From NCBI GenBank assembly GCA_032622095.1, contig CP136066.1, forward strand, positions 203,630,978 through 203,694,977: a DNA stretch of 64,000 nucleotides, read 5' to 3'. Below, one piece after another: positions 1 through 10,209 of the stretch. This stretch comes from Siphonodentalium dalli (Eukaryota; Mollusca; Scaphopoda; Gadilida; Siphonodentaliidae). The notes beneath the pieces are model-generated. The model worked only from the letters and a program-made list of their open reading frames with translations. It was not told the DNA's origin and made no database searches. Made by a program: the position numbers and the translations under genes. Position 1 is the first letter of the stretch, and each line of letters opens with the position of its first letter.

Positions 1-153
1 ACGTGCATATAATAGTGTAGCGTTATCACAAGAATTGTCAGTTGTTCGCTCAGCCTCAGTGGTCACCACAGTTGACCGTCCGATATATACAGGGGCATAT
101 CTAATCCCGGACACCTCTCTTTGTGTGGGATGTTATTCTGCACTCAATGGCAA

Positions 154-329
154 TTAAACCTTTCAGTGCCAAGTACGATTTTTGTATCAACCCATATTTC
201 CTTGATCATTTTTCAAATTTATTGATTATAATAATGAGATACATTGATGGAAATAAATCAATAAATTTGAAAAATGATCACGGAAATATGGGTCGATACA
301 AAAATCGGACTTGGCACTGAAAGGGTTAA
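154..329. mobile_element. TTAA MITE, family C (foldback)
   Basis: A 176-bp palindrome between two TTAA sites. The outer arms read CCTTTCAGTGCCAAG and their reverse complement, and CAACCCATATTTCC pairs with GGAAATATGGGT further in. TTAA targets and CCC/GGG ends are what piggyBac-type elements use; the superfamily is inferred because no transposase is present. This copy lacks the ATGCATTCTC hairpin module found in other C copies. Confidence 0.8.
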
Positions 330-549
330 ACCACCTCTGTTATCGCTGGATGGCTTATGATGGTGCAATGTGTTATGCACCTCACTGACTAAAGCACTCT
401 TCACACATGCTACACTATGGCCAGGAACCTAAGTCACTGATCAAGTCACTAACCCACAGCGCTTTTGATTTCAAATTTAAAACATATCTAAATGTTTGTT
501 TGATGTGATACACCAGTGCATGAGCTGAGGAAATTCACAATGTACATTC

Positions 550-3233
550 AATGAAAGTGTCAATGACACTGTAGCTCAACTTGGAAAGGGAATAATTTCA
601 TGTGTTACAGTCAATGGAGCGATTAGGAATGTGGTAAGTTGAAAGCAGGGTTCATACAGGTTCCCAAAAACTAAATTTAAGCACTTTTAAGCACCTTTTT
701 AATGACCTTTAAACGACTTTTTTTCTTATGCGCCGCAGGCGCCCGTATAGAGACTACTGTCCACATAAATAATAAGGATAAGTTCCCACCCCCACCCCAT
801 CCCGCCACCCATAGTATCTTATGCGCCGCAGGTGCCCGTATAGAGGCTACTGCCCACATAAATAATAAGGATAAGCTGAAATATTTGAAATTCTGACTAA
901 GTCTGATACAAGTACACATGAGCGTAAACTGAAATAGAAATATTCTAAGTCCGACTACGGAGTAATTGCAATTTATTTAAACATCACCAAATAGCATGTC
1001 CAGAGTCGGCAATAAATATTGACGATATATGCTGAAAATAGTCGAAACTAGTCACCTAATTTCAATAATAAATGCAGACGACACAAAAAATTTTCAAAGT
1101 CCAACAAATATATACATATTATTTATGTGGGCAGTAGCATTAGTCTCCAGCGCCTGCGGCGCATAAGATACTATGGGAGGTGGGTTCAGTCTGCTTCCTC
1201 GGTGGACAAATCTAGGGGCGACTGCGGCGCATAAGATACTATGGGTGGCGGGATGGGGTGGTGGGCGGGCCACCTTATACATATTATTTATGTGGGCAGT
1301 AGCATTAGTCTCCAGCGCCTGCGGCGCATAAGATACTATGGGTGGCGGGATGGGGTGGTGGGCGGGCCACCTTATACATATTATTATTATTTAAGCGCAT
1401 TGTTCATAAACACCGAAATGTCATTCGACTTTTGACTCCGGTCGATGTGTCTTTTCTACAAAATGTGGCTTTTCAGGGCCACCTCGCCCATACCGGCTAT
1501 TGTGAATGTTTTCGCGCATATTACGCATTTTGCCGAAAGAATGTCTTGATCGGGCGACAACCACTGCTTATACTTTGTTTGTTTACACCATTCGACATTG
1601 AACTTGCACTTTCCCGGCATATTTATTTGTTCAGCCAGTTAAATTTTCTATTAACTTATATGATTGGCTGGTGTAAATTTTCCCTCCAATCAGAGCGAAG
1701 CTTACATATGCTTTGCGGAGAGCACACAATTTCGTACTATTTAAAAATCGTACGTATCGGAAACGATGCTATTTTTAGCGATTACGCGATGTCTCCCTCA
1801 CTTCCGCCGCAATGTTCCGTTCGATTTTTACGATCATATCGGCGATGTTAACAGTTTTCTAGTTATAAGACCGCCCATGCCTTGTTGTTTATTCCCCAGG
1901 CCCGGTCTTATACCAGAATTTAAGCACTTTTAATGACCTGAGTGGTATTAGGGTGAGAATTTAAGCAGTTTTAAGGGCCTTGAAAATAGAAAATCAAATT
2001 CAAGCACTTTTAATGACTTTAAGCACCTGTGCGAACCCTGTGAAAGGTCTAAGTAATACTAGATTATCAACATGAAGAGATATTTAAAGTAAAATCCAAG
2101 ATGGTTGCTGATGGCTATGTTTTCCAATGAAATTCAAAAACATTTGATAGCTTAAATCTAGTATCAAGATTAATATGAAGTTTGGTGATGATCGGATGAG
2201 GGAAGTGGATTGTAGGGTGTGCCAAAGGATTTAGTCAAGAGTAAAATCCAAGATGGCTGCTGGCGGCCATGTTTTATGGCCGAATGACTCCAAAATGACT
2301 CGTGTCCATCTGTATGTCAATATTAACATAAATGACAAATTTCATGATGATCAGACAAACAGTACGGCCTGTAGCCCATGCTAATGGATTGAAATCCAAG
2401 ATGGTCACTGCCGAATGAGCCCAAAATGACTCATTCCCATTTACATGTCAATGTTAACATCCATGACAAATTTAATGATGATCCGATTAAAGGTACGACC
2501 TGTAGCCCATGCCAAAGGATTTAGTCATGCAAAGAGTAAAATCCAAGATGGCTGCTGGCGGCCATGTTCTTCGGCCAAATGACCTCAAAATTACTCTTTC
2601 CCATCTCCATGTCAATATTAATTTCCATGACAAATTTCATGATGATCAGACGAACACTCCGGCCTGTAGTCTGTGCTAATGGATTGAATTTTGAACTCCA
2701 AGATGGCCGCTGGCGGCCATGATTTTTTGCCGAATGACCCCAAAATGACTCGTTCCCTTCTATATGTCAATGTCAACAGCCATGACACATTTCATAATGA
2801 TCCGACCAAAAGTACGACCTGTAACCTGTGCCAAAAGATTTAGTCATGCAAAGAGTAAAATCCAAGATGGCTGCTGGCGGCCATGTTTTTCGGCCGAACG
2901 ACACCAAAATTACTCGTTCCCATCTGCATGTCAATATTAACTTCCACGACAAATTTCATGATGATCAGACGAACACTCCGGTCTGTAGCTAAAGAATTGA
3001 ATTTTTAAATCCAAGATGGCCACTGGCGGCCATGTTTTTTTGCCGATTGACCCCAAAATGACTCGTTCCCATCTACATGTCAATGTCAACGCCCATGACA
3101 TATTTCATAATGATCCGACTAAAGGTACGACCTGTAGCCCGTGCTAAAGGAAATTGTTGACGAATCACGCACACACACACGACGGATACCAAGCCATGGC
3201 AATAGCTCATACTTTACAAAGTTGAGCTAAAAA
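550..3233. mobile_element. G element, copy 1, with tandem CCAAGATGGC units and a nested hAT
   Basis: It starts at GTCAATGACACTGTAGCTCA and ends near CAAAGTTGAGCTAA, so the ends carry a short inverted TAGCTCAACTT. From about 2095 to 3150 it is built of seven diverged 150-170 bp units, each with CCAAGATGGC, then GCGGCCATGTTTT, GACTCGTTCCCATCT, TTTCATGATGATC and ATTTAGTCATGCAAAGAG. A CACACACA tract and GACGGATACCAAGCC precede the 3' end. A hAT insertion splits it at 646-2040. Copy 2 at 50791-51836 lacks that insertion. The class is not certain; no coding sequence was seen. Confidence 0.8.
646..2040. mobile_element. hAT-like nonautonomous element inside G
   Basis: The ends are CAGGGTTCATACAGG and CCTGTGCGAACCCTG, a typical hAT terminal repeat. 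The flanks share TGAAAG, a decayed 8-bp target duplication. The other G copy shows the empty site near 50879 (GTTGAAATGTCTAAG), which fixes both borders. Inside, a GC-rich unit with GCGCCGCAGGCGCC and TTATGTGGGCAGTAG occurs inverted at 721-870 and twice in tandem at about 1123-1382 (about 112-bp period). The open frame at 1342-1851 resembles no protein I know and overlaps these repeats. Confidence 0.85.
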
Positions 3234-3303
3234 TTGGTAATAGTTAAAAACTCATTTTTATAACTGACATTTACAAGGAAAATATGTATCAATTGTGTCC
3301 TGA

Positions 3304-3481
3304 CAAGCCTTGAAATAGTGTGTCTGTCATTTGCAGAATGACGTCCCCAGAGGGTGAATTTAGTGATGCTACCCCACATAGTGGGCTAGCATCACCAAAT
3401 TCACCCTCTGGGGACCTCATTCTGCTTACAACTCAGCAGAATGATGTTCTGCAAATGACAGGCACACTATTTCAAGGCCTG
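3304..3481. mobile_element. E-family foldback MITE (hAT-like)
   Basis: Ends CAAGCCTTGAAATAG and CTATTTCAAGGCCTG, flanked by an exact 8-bp target duplication TGTCCTGA (3296-3303 and 3482-3489). The core is a palindrome of GAGGGTGAATTTAGTGATGC. The 8-bp duplication points to the hAT superfamily. The right arm has a short extra piece (CTTACAACTCAGCAGAATGA) before the terminus. Confidence 0.9.
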
Positions 3482-3489
3482 TGTCCTGA

Positions 3490-3880
3490 TTTTGAACATA
3501 AAACACACCTCGACCATTTAATGGAAAATTGTAAAATTCACATACCTTACTCGTATTTAAATTTGCGCAGTACTATTTTTCGCTCAGTTTTGAATTCGTG
3601 CACTTTGAATTCGCGGACTGTGCAGCACGAATTCAAAACAGACAAAATATTTTCGTAAAAGACTTGTTATCTGGTGATAGTTTCACTTCTTAATCGTCCC
3701 TGAAGGTACTTGTGCATATTAAAGACCACCACGAGGAAAATTAACATCGAGTAAATTGTAACTGCATCACCAATTTATCGAGAATATGGGTGGTTATGTG
3801 CTCAAAATAATCCTTCTGACACTCACGTAGTTATGGACATCAATGAAATGAACATTAAAGTACATGTAAAGTACACGGCT
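3490..3880. other. Intergenic/intronic stretch, nothing recognised
   Basis: No coding, RNA or clear repeat signal seen. It lies downstream of the last visible CPSF2 exon, so it is probably intron. Confidence 0.5.
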
Positions 3881-4332
3881 ATATATGACCCGCCATATCA
3901 AATCCAGTCGTACGTCGGGATTTTTTTTTACCCTGTGCCAATGCATTCTCTTATATATGCGAGTCGACCATAGGTCGCCTCGCATATATAAGAGAATGCA
4001 TTGGTCTAACAATTTTTTACAATTTTAATAATTTTTTCTTGTATTCTTTAACAATTTTATAATTTCACCCATACAGAGCGCCCAGACAAACATGAGCAGA
4101 TGACACTCTTCTATATGCTTCTATATATGTGTGGGGCTCCCTGCAGGGTAATGGATGTTTTTTATTTTATGTCCTAAAAATTGTAAGAAAAAATGATAAA
4201 AAATTGTTAGGCCAATGCATTCTCTTATATATGCGAGGCAACCTATGGTCGACTCGCATATATAAGAGAATGCATTGGCACAGGGAAAAAAAATCCCGAC
4301 TTACGACTGGATTTGATATGGCGGGTCACATA
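3881..4332. mobile_element. H element: foldback with outer arm TATATGACCCGCC
   Basis: Outer arms of about 40 bp (TATATGACCCGCCATATC, AAATCCAGTCGTA) are inverted at the two ends. Inside are two copies of the GCCAATGCATTCTC hairpin module with the TCGACCATAGGTCGCC loop, separated by an AT-rich spacer and edged by CCCTGTGCC/GGCACAGGG. The core is the same as in the TTAA families A and C, but the outer ends differ. No clear target duplication. Confidence 0.75.
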
Positions 4333-4536
4333 TTTCAAATAGCTGGGTTGACATATTTAACCCAGACTGCATGTCTATACTATACATATACATCAGTTAC
4401 TGGTATTTAGGTCATATGGGCAATTTGTTTTGATTGTCACACAGCCAGCGTGATAACTCGTGCCCACTCCCCCCCCCATATATTCACCTTGGATATGACG
4501 TCATATATATATATGATGTACTCACCTGTCAAAGGT

Positions 4537-4794
4537 TTAATCCTTCCATGACTGGAGCTTCCTGAAAATTTGCAAAAACCCTGTGCCAATGCATTCTCTT
4601 ATATATGCGAGTCTTCCACTGGGAGCCTCGCATATATAAGAGAATATATTGGCCTAACAATATTTACGTTCACCTTGTAAGCCAGTGCATTCTCTTACAT
4701 ATTCGAGGCTACCTATATATGCATATATAAGAGAATGCACTGGCACATGATTTTTAATGCTGCACCAGCGCAGTTCCTGTCATGAATCGATTAA
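4537..4794. mobile_element. TTAA MITE, family B
   Basis: TTAA-bounded, with left end TCCTTCCATGACTGGAGC and a decayed right end GTCATGAATCGA. It contains two ATGCATTCTCTTATATATGC hairpins (the B loop is of TCTCCCATAGGGAGCC type), an ACCCTGTGCC edge and GCTGCACCAGCGCAG near the right end. It begins at position +30 of the intron after the 4824-4927 exon. Confidence 0.8.
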
Positions 4795-4823
4795 TAATCA
4801 CAGGATTAATGGGAACAACTTAC

Positions 4824-4927
4824 CTGATAATCTCTCCATATTCATCCCACTTTATTCTCTCTTCATGGAATGGATACATTGGATATGATTTCTTAGCTTG
4901 CTTGAAGAATCCAACTCTATTTTTACC
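4824..4927 (-). CDS. CPSF2: CPSF2 exon, [10 protein letters not shown] conserved block
   Basis: The frame reads [20 protein letters not shown] and then [14 protein letters not shown] plus AG. This is one of the best conserved parts of CPSF100 and corresponds to the segment described as binding the CPSF160-WDR33 module (PIM). The acceptor is ACTTCCAG and the donor GTAAGT from 4823. It starts in phase 0 and ends with two codon bases. The following exon (expected to begin Arg or Lys, then Pro-Glu-Asp-Phe) was not found between 1 and 4823 and probably lies to the left of the window. A B-family MITE begins at donor +30. Confidence 0.96.
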
Positions 4928-5008
4928 CTGGAAGTTAGAATGGCGTTCTGAATCAATTATGAATTAAGCAAGCGCTGGAGATATAACCAAAACAAGTGTT
5001 TACATGTA

Positions 5009-5231
5009 CAGTAATGCCCTAAATAATCAACTCCTTAACCACAGCAGAATTATGGGTAATTTTTCAGGATTTAGTTGGAAATATGGCTTGTTGTCATTCA
5101 TCGGAAAGCTCTCAGTGAGAGCTTTCCGATGGATGGCAACAAGCCATATTTCCAGATATTTCCAACTAAATCCTGAAAAATTACCCATAATTCTGCTGTG
5201 GTTAAGGAATCAATTATTTAGGGCATTACTG
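5009..5231. mobile_element. D-family foldback MITE (Tc1/mariner-like)
   Basis: A nearly perfect palindrome from CAGTAATGCCCTAAATAATC to its reverse complement, flanked by TA on both sides. Arms hold CCACAGCAGAATTATGGGTA, TCAGGATTTAGT and GCTTGTTGCCATTCATCGG, meeting at AGCTCTCAGTGAGAGCT. The TA target and CAGT ends are Tc1/mariner-like (inference; no transposase). Reference copy for the other D entries. Confidence 0.9.
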
Positions 5232-5385
5232 TATAACAATGGATGAAAATCCAACATGAAGGCACAAATAGAAATTTCAGTACATTATGATTTGACAAGC
5301 AAAAATATGTTAGAATATAGGCAATTTAACTCTGACAGTATGTACAGTGACCAACTCAGTTGCTGATTGGTAGAAAATATCTGCT

Positions 5386-5415
5386 ATCATCGAATCGGAT
5401 TGAGTACCTTTAATG
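5386..5415. mobile_element. R element terminal fragment
   Basis: ATCGGATTGAGTACCTTTAA is the same terminus as that of the R element at 10210-10630. A hAT element is inserted directly after it. Confidence 0.55.
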
Positions 5416-6061
5416 CAGGGTTTCCGCTATAGTGGCAGGGGATCCCTTTTTGGGCCCCATTCCCCCAGCCAATTTCCCCCCTTCTGTCATACCACAGGAC
5501 ATATTCCATATGCATACAGGTATAAAGATGTCTACTTCTCAAATTCGTTGGGACAGTACTACGAAATTTATATAGTTGACAACTTTATTTGATTTCTAGC
5601 GAGAATGACGTCCCCAGAGGGTGAATACACACTCGGACCGATCTAACACGAACTGAGGAAGTGATCAAACCGGAGTTCACTAAAACACATGCTTTGGAGT
5701 CTGCTGGTTACGTTGCTGCGGTTAGACCACCGATAATTTAATCATGTTATATTCCGGTATGTTATGCATCCGAACTTTCTGCCGAGTCTTGAATAGTGGT
5801 CGTTTAACTTCAACGGGCGTGTTTCCATATACAGCAATTAATTTTTATCTAATGAATTTTCTATGTTTTAAAGTTATTGTGGTTGATAGCATAGAAACTT
5901 AGGTAGAAAATGGATGCAAAACGATCAGCAAATCTACTCTCTGTTTCTTCTATTGGCCGATATAACAAAAGTAGGTCCACTAGTGTTTCCACGAAAACAT
6001 TGACTGCATTTTCCCCTCGGCAGATACAGGACCCGTTCCCAAAAACCTAGCGGAAAGCCTG
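5416..6061. mobile_element. hAT-like nonautonomous element
   Basis: Ends CAGGGTTTCCGCTA and TAGCGGAAAGCCTG are inverted, with flanks CTTTAATG and TTTAATGA sharing seven bases, consistent with an 8-bp hAT duplication. 646 bp, no coding sequence recognised. A short E-like piece (GACGTCCCCAGAGGGTGAAT) sits at about 5605-5624. Confidence 0.8.
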
Positions 6062-6317
6062 TTTAATGACAAGTTTGTGTGCTCTTCAGAGATAACTTAG
6101 GTCCTCTTCACAAGCAGCACTCTGTCATCGGTGGTAGCTCACTAAATATCTTTTGTTAACTTTGATTTGACGCTTTGCGCAGCGAAACAATATGTTACGC
6201 ATCAATGCTTTGTCATAATTCTCTTGTTGTGACAAACTTTCCCGTCGGTTCAACTTGAATAGACCTTTACTTGATTAACTTATTGGTGTATCAACGACTT
6301 TCATTGAATTATAATTG

Positions 6318-6360
6318 TTGGGACCTCATTCTGCAAATGACAGACACACTATTTGCAGGC
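6318..6360. mobile_element. E-family right-end fragment
   Basis: GGGACCTCATTCTGCAAATG, then ACAGACACACTATTTGCAGGCTT: the right arm of E. The rest of 6062-6430 shows nothing else recognisable. Confidence 0.7.
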
Positions 6361-6430
6361 TTATCTAGAATAGCCATGAGATTTACAAATGACCACAGCT
6401 GTCAATCACATCATTATTAGCAGATATTTG

Positions 6431-6554
6431 TTAAATCTTTCAGTGCCACGGGCCGATCTCATCGGCCCTAATTTACGGTCTGTAGAGTGCCAGGGCTGAT
6501 AAAATCGGCCCTAAAAAAAACAAAAAAATTTGTTTTTTTTGTTTTTGGGTATGC
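6431..6554. mobile_element. TTAA MITE, family C, left part
   Basis: TTAAATCTTTCAGTGCCACG followed by the small hairpin GGGCCGATCTCATCGGCCC and a second GGGC...GCCC pair, then A/T runs. The matching right end is missing; the N element begins directly after it. Confidence 0.65.
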
Positions 6555-7665
6555 TTAACTCTTTCAACCCGGAGGCCCGCTGTAGCGGGCACGACGTCAT
6601 TTACGTTCACCCCGGTGGCCCGCTACAGCGGGCTGGCTTAACCATTCTCACTTCCCTACTTTATAACTAAATATTATAAACTTTATATTCAAGAAGGATC
6701 AATGTATATACCACGATGATTGTTATTGGAATCAATATTGTACTCCCACTGGAGGTGCTGCGAAAAATTACGTCAGGAAAATCCATAAACAGACCAGAAC
6801 TGTCATTTTTTTAGATTTAAAAAAAAATTGGGGTCATATCCGTTATATGGGGACACCGTTTAACGACGTTAATTTGAGGTATTTTAAAGGCCTGGGGGCC
6901 GACCTGCCCAGGAACAGTTATAAATTGACACAGATGGGAAGCGCCTGGATCGGCTTATAATTTATATGTAAGTGTCTCAATGTTGTTGGAGAGAGAAATT
7001 TATTTGCATGTGTTATATGGCTTAATGACCATAAAATCAATAGTATAGCTACATTTCAAGACATCCAATATTTGCCTAGCAACGGTTGTTAGGGTTGAAC
7101 CAAGCTGAGATTATTGTAGAACTAGAATAATTCCCACAGACAATGGACACATATGTATATATACATGTATATCAAGTTCCATGCTTGTTATTTCGATGAA
7201 AAAATAACGAATTTACGCATGTCTCATTCTGATAACAGAGGGTTAATTGGTACCTTTTATAGCTAAGAATCTTACACATAGCAACCGTTGCTAACCAAAC
7301 ATGATACGAAAAATGCTCTTAGCTCATACCAGATATTTAAAATGTACTATTCGGTATGAAATGTGATTGCTATCCCATATTTCTGTTACATTATATACCA
7401 ATTTACATGGTATGGGTGATTTTTTTTAACAACCCTGTGGTTGCCTAGCAACCGTTGCCAAGGATGGTCATGCCATGCGTGTGATCATACCCGAAAACGA
7501 TGAGTATGGTCCAATGTATATATGGGCCAAGTTTCCTGTTTGTACAACATCTATCTCAATTTTATCGCATGGTACTAGCACTGAGACGCATTTCAGAGAA
7601 TTATCAGTAATAAATCCAGGGTTTGGTGGAATTTCCCCATGGAAATCCAGTGGTGAAAGAGTTAA
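6555..7665. mobile_element. N element: 1.1-kb TTAA-bounded transposon
   Basis: Left TTAACTCTTTCAACCCGG and right GTGGTGAAAGAGTTAA give a CTCTTTCA inverted end with TTAA on both sides. The left end carries a strong hairpin, GGCCCGCTGTAGCGGGC, and a second GCCCGCTACAGCGGGC. Inside are three CCTAGCAAC/GTTGCTA motifs (7076, 7278, 7440). The frame at 7475-7696 is not recognised. Piggybac-like by ends only. Confidence 0.7.
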
Positions 7666-7724
7666 GCATGCTATAGCGAATTTAAAAACAAACTGAATAA
7701 AACCTTAGGGGCATGTTATAACTC

Positions 7725-7867
7725 AACAAATGATGAAAAATTGTTAGGCCAATGCATTCTCTTATATATGCGAGGCGACCTATGGTCGACACGCATATAT
7801 AAGAGAATGCCTTGGCACAGGGTATATGGGTTGATACAAAAATCGGACTTGGCATTGAAAGGGTTAA
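7725..7867. mobile_element. TTAA MITE, family C, left-truncated, next to CPSF2 donor
   Basis: One hairpin module (ATGCATTCTC...TATATAAGAG), then CACAGGGTATATGGG, AAAATCGGACTTGGCATTG and AAAGGGTTAA. Its TTAA (7864-7867) occupies intron positions +7 to +10 after the CPSF2 donor at 7873. The left terminus is missing. Confidence 0.85.
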
Positions 7868-7873
7868 ACCTAC

Positions 7874-7979
7874 CTGTCCCTTCATCATGAGATCGTGCTT
7901 CCCTCCTTTAACCGACACGACTCCGTCGACCTCCATTTCAGTTTCGCTTTCATCACTCGATTCCATTTCTTCTCTCTCT
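7874..7979 (-). CDS. CPSF2: CPSF2 exon, acidic linker and KHDLMMKG block
   Basis: After the completing base, the exon reads EREEMESSDESETEMEVD and then GGKHDLMMKGQ. Family members carry SSDESD, an acidic stretch and KHDLMMKGE in the same order. The acceptor is CTTACAG with a TACTAAC branch-point match at 7991-7997. The donor is GTAGGT from 7873. The exon is 106 bp, the phase joins the preceding exon exactly and it ends in phase 0. A TTAA element (C family) begins at donor position +7, and a U element begins about 20 bp upstream of the acceptor AG, so very little original intron is left on either side. Confidence 0.96.
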
Positions 7980-8146
7980 CTGTAAGAATCGTTAGTAAAT
8001 TAACCCTTTCCATACTGAATGAATTCTCCCGTTTAGTTATATAAGTATACATTGGAACAGTATATTATTCATCTGGAGGGGTGTTCAGATAATAAAAACA
8101 GACGACAGACAGAAAAACAGATACATGTAACACAAGAGCCGCATGA

Positions 8147-8537
8147 TTAACCCTTTACCCAACAAACCGGCCAAAACTGGCCAAATAAAGCTTCAACAGC
8201 CTAAAATATCTTCGGTCTGTCTCAATAGAACCATACAAATATGGATATCATTGGAACCGGCTCCTTGACCACATTGTGATAGTTACAGTTATGCCCTGTG
8301 TCAATGCATTCTCTTATATATGCGAGTCGACCATAGGTCGCCTCGCATATATAAGAGAATGCATTGGCCTAAAAAAAAATCTTTTTTTACCATTTTTTCT
8401 TACATTCTTTAACAATTTTATAATTTTTAATGTGTTAAGCCAATGCATTCTCTTATATATGCGAGGCGACCTATGGTCGACTCGCATAAATAAGAGAATG
8501 CATTGGCACAGGGCCCTTCTGTTGGGTAAAGGGTTAA
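8147..8537 (-). mobile_element. TTAA MITE, family A
   Basis: Ends TTAACCCTTTACCCAACA and TGTTGGGTAAAGGGTTAA. The long side arm (CCGGCCAAAACTGGCC, AGCTTCAACAGCCTAAAA, ATATGGATATCATTGGA) is on the left, so I call this orientation minus. Two hairpin modules flank an AT-rich spacer. It is inserted at the left TTAA of an L copy; the empty equivalent is at 49590 (ATGATTAAAGACATATTATG). Confidence 0.9.
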
Positions 8538-8912
8538 AGGCATATTATGAACTTGTTCGGGTGCGTAAAACGTGTAAAGTTAGTACTCAGGCGCTAAGCC
8601 AACTTGGGCAATGTAGCATTCAACTAACATCGCTGAAAATTGCAAAGAAATCGACCGTACCACTCCATAGAAAACATCATCTGAACTATGCTCAACTGTA
8701 AATATTTACATCTGAATTTGGGACGCAACTATCATCGATAAACTAACACAAAAATTTAGTTTGCCATCAAGAGTCACTGAATTTAATTAATATATAACAA
8801 TGATGGTGTGTGTTGTCAATTTGGATTAATATTCGTGAAAATAACTACTTTGAGCAAGATTGTTTTCCATTTCTGTTTGATCACCCTACCAGAGTGTTTC
8901 ACATCACTTTAA
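8534..8912 (+). repeat. L repeat, copy 1 (TTAAAG...CTTTAA)
   Basis: Shares about 370 bp with copies at 37103-37458 and 49590-49965: CTTGTTCGGGTGCGT, AGTTAGTACTCAGGCGCT, GACCGTACCACTCCATAGA and TTTCACATCACTTTAA. TTAA at both ends and a short AAAG/CTTT inversion suggest another TTAA element. The frame at 8276-8701 runs across L and A and is spurious. Confidence 0.7.
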
Positions 8913-9220
8913 TATTCAGTGGTGGGAAATATATAGATAATAAGTTCAGCTTAATGAGTATTTAGTGTATCATAGAAAGGTTGACTTATTATCTGAATAT
9001 TTCCTAAGGGAACTATTCGTCAATGAGTATTTAGTACAGAAAGAATTAAACTTATTATCTGAACATTCCATAAGATAACTATTCATCAATGACTATTTAG
9101 TATGGAAAGAATTAAACTTATTATCTGAACATTTCATAAGATAACTATTCGTCAATGAGTATTTAGTATAGAAAGGGATAACCATCTCTAACAAGTTAGA
9201 ATTCCTCTATCTAGTAGACA

Positions 9221-9535
9221 GTGGCGCGGTGGTCGAGTGGATAGCTAGCGTGCTCGACTTGTAACTTCATGGTGTGAAAACCTCATGTCATGTCTCTGCC
9301 ATTTAACATCAAAAGCTAGGTTGTCTGCCTTCGACACGCAATCTCATAATAAAGTCGTGGCAGGGGGACTTGCCCATTCACTAAGTAACCAGTCGGGAGT
9401 CGATGGCTAATGTCAGCATGCTAATCATAATGTGCTCATTAGTTGCTCGGATTTCTTCCTCCTAAGTGAGCATGGGTAATCAGTGCCCTATGACCGGGCT
9501 AATAATCACACAAGGAGCAATATTTACATCATAAG
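9221..9535 (+). mobile_element. tRNA-derived SINE (probable)
   Basis: GTGGCGCGGTGGTCGAGTGG begins a tRNA-like head. TGGTCGAGTGG fits the A box of RNA polymerase III promoters exactly, and GGTGTGAAAACCTC about 45 bases on is a degenerate B box. A tRNA-unrelated body follows (GTCGTGGCAGGGGGACTTGC, GACCGGGCTAATAA). The cloverleaf is too decayed for a functional tRNA. The 3' border is approximate. Confidence 0.65.
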
Positions 9536-9649
9536 CCAGTTCTGTGATTGGTCAACAACCAATTGGGTCATCCCTTTCATACCCGAATAACACAGACCGT
9601 AACATGAACACAACATCACAAATTGTTGACCTAATCTGACATAATCACT

Positions 9650-10206
9650 CAAGAGATCAGCAGAGTGCTTTTCAAAGTTGGTGAAGTTTTAGGAAGTTTG
9701 GTGATGATCGGACGAGAGATGTACCTGTAGGGTGTGCCAAAGGATTTAGTCATGCAAAGAGTCAAATTCAAGATGGCTGCCATCGCTAAAATTCGATAGA
9801 TCCCATTTATAAATGATCCTGAACATGTCTGTAAACAAGCCTTGAAATAGGGTGTCTGTCATTTGCAGAATGAGGTTCCCAGAGGGTGAATTTGGTGATG
9901 CTAGCCCGCTATGCGGGGTAGCATCATTAAATTCACCCTCTGGGGACCTCATTCTGCAAATGACAGACACCCTATTTCAAGGCTTGTCTGTAAATTATGA
10001 AAACATTTCACTAATAAATATCGTCTGCAGAATGTTCAGATGGATCCAAATGTGAAATCCAAGAAGACCACAAGTGGCCATGTTTTTTTAAATTTGAAAA
10101 AATTTATGGCTCCCATCTAGTGGTCGCCCCGAAGATCCATATGAAGTTTGGTGATTATCGGATGAGGGATGCAGCCTGCATGGTGAGCCAAAGGAAATTG
10201 TTGACG
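9650..10206. mobile_element. G element, copy 3, truncated, with nested E
   Basis: GGAAGTTTGGTGATGATCGG, GCCAAAGGATTTAGTCATGC and CAAGATGGCTGCC match G1; after the E insertion it continues with TCCAAGAAGACCACAAGTGG and AAGGAAATTGTTGACGG. An R element replaces its 3' terminus. The left border is approximate. Confidence 0.7.
9836..9986. mobile_element. E-family MITE with exact 8-bp TSD
   Basis: CAAGCCTTGAAATAGGG to CCCTATTTCAAGGCTTG, flanked by TCTGTAAA at 9828-9835 and 9987-9994. A single hairpin with centre GCCCGCTATGCGGGG. Arms nearly identical, so a fairly recent copy. Confidence 0.95.
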
Positions 10207-10209
10207 GAA

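Larger units (their letters stand above)
8000..9182. mobile_element. U element (TTAA type) with nested L and A insertions and a 66-bp repeat
   Basis: Left TTAACCCTTTCCATACTGAA, right TTTAGTATAGAAAGGGATAA. Short intact relatives lie at 46438-46569 and, in part, 23090-23269. The body is split by L (8534-8912), which itself holds A at its left TTAA. From about 8935 to 9180 a 66-bp unit (TTATCTGAACATTTC, TCAATGAGTATTTAGTA) is repeated about four times with some decay. Confidence 0.6.

Noticed and set aside
1-130. Minus-strand frame of about 40 codons at the left edge as the next CPSF2 exon
   Set aside because: Does not resemble the expected PEDF-containing segment and has no clear acceptor.
1342-1851. 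169-codon plus-strand frame in the first hAT
   Set aside because: Begins in a GC-rich tandem repeat and resembles no protein I recognise.
9221-9310. Functional tRNA gene
   Set aside because: The A box is good, but the anticodon and T stems do not pair and the B box is degenerate; a SINE head fits better.
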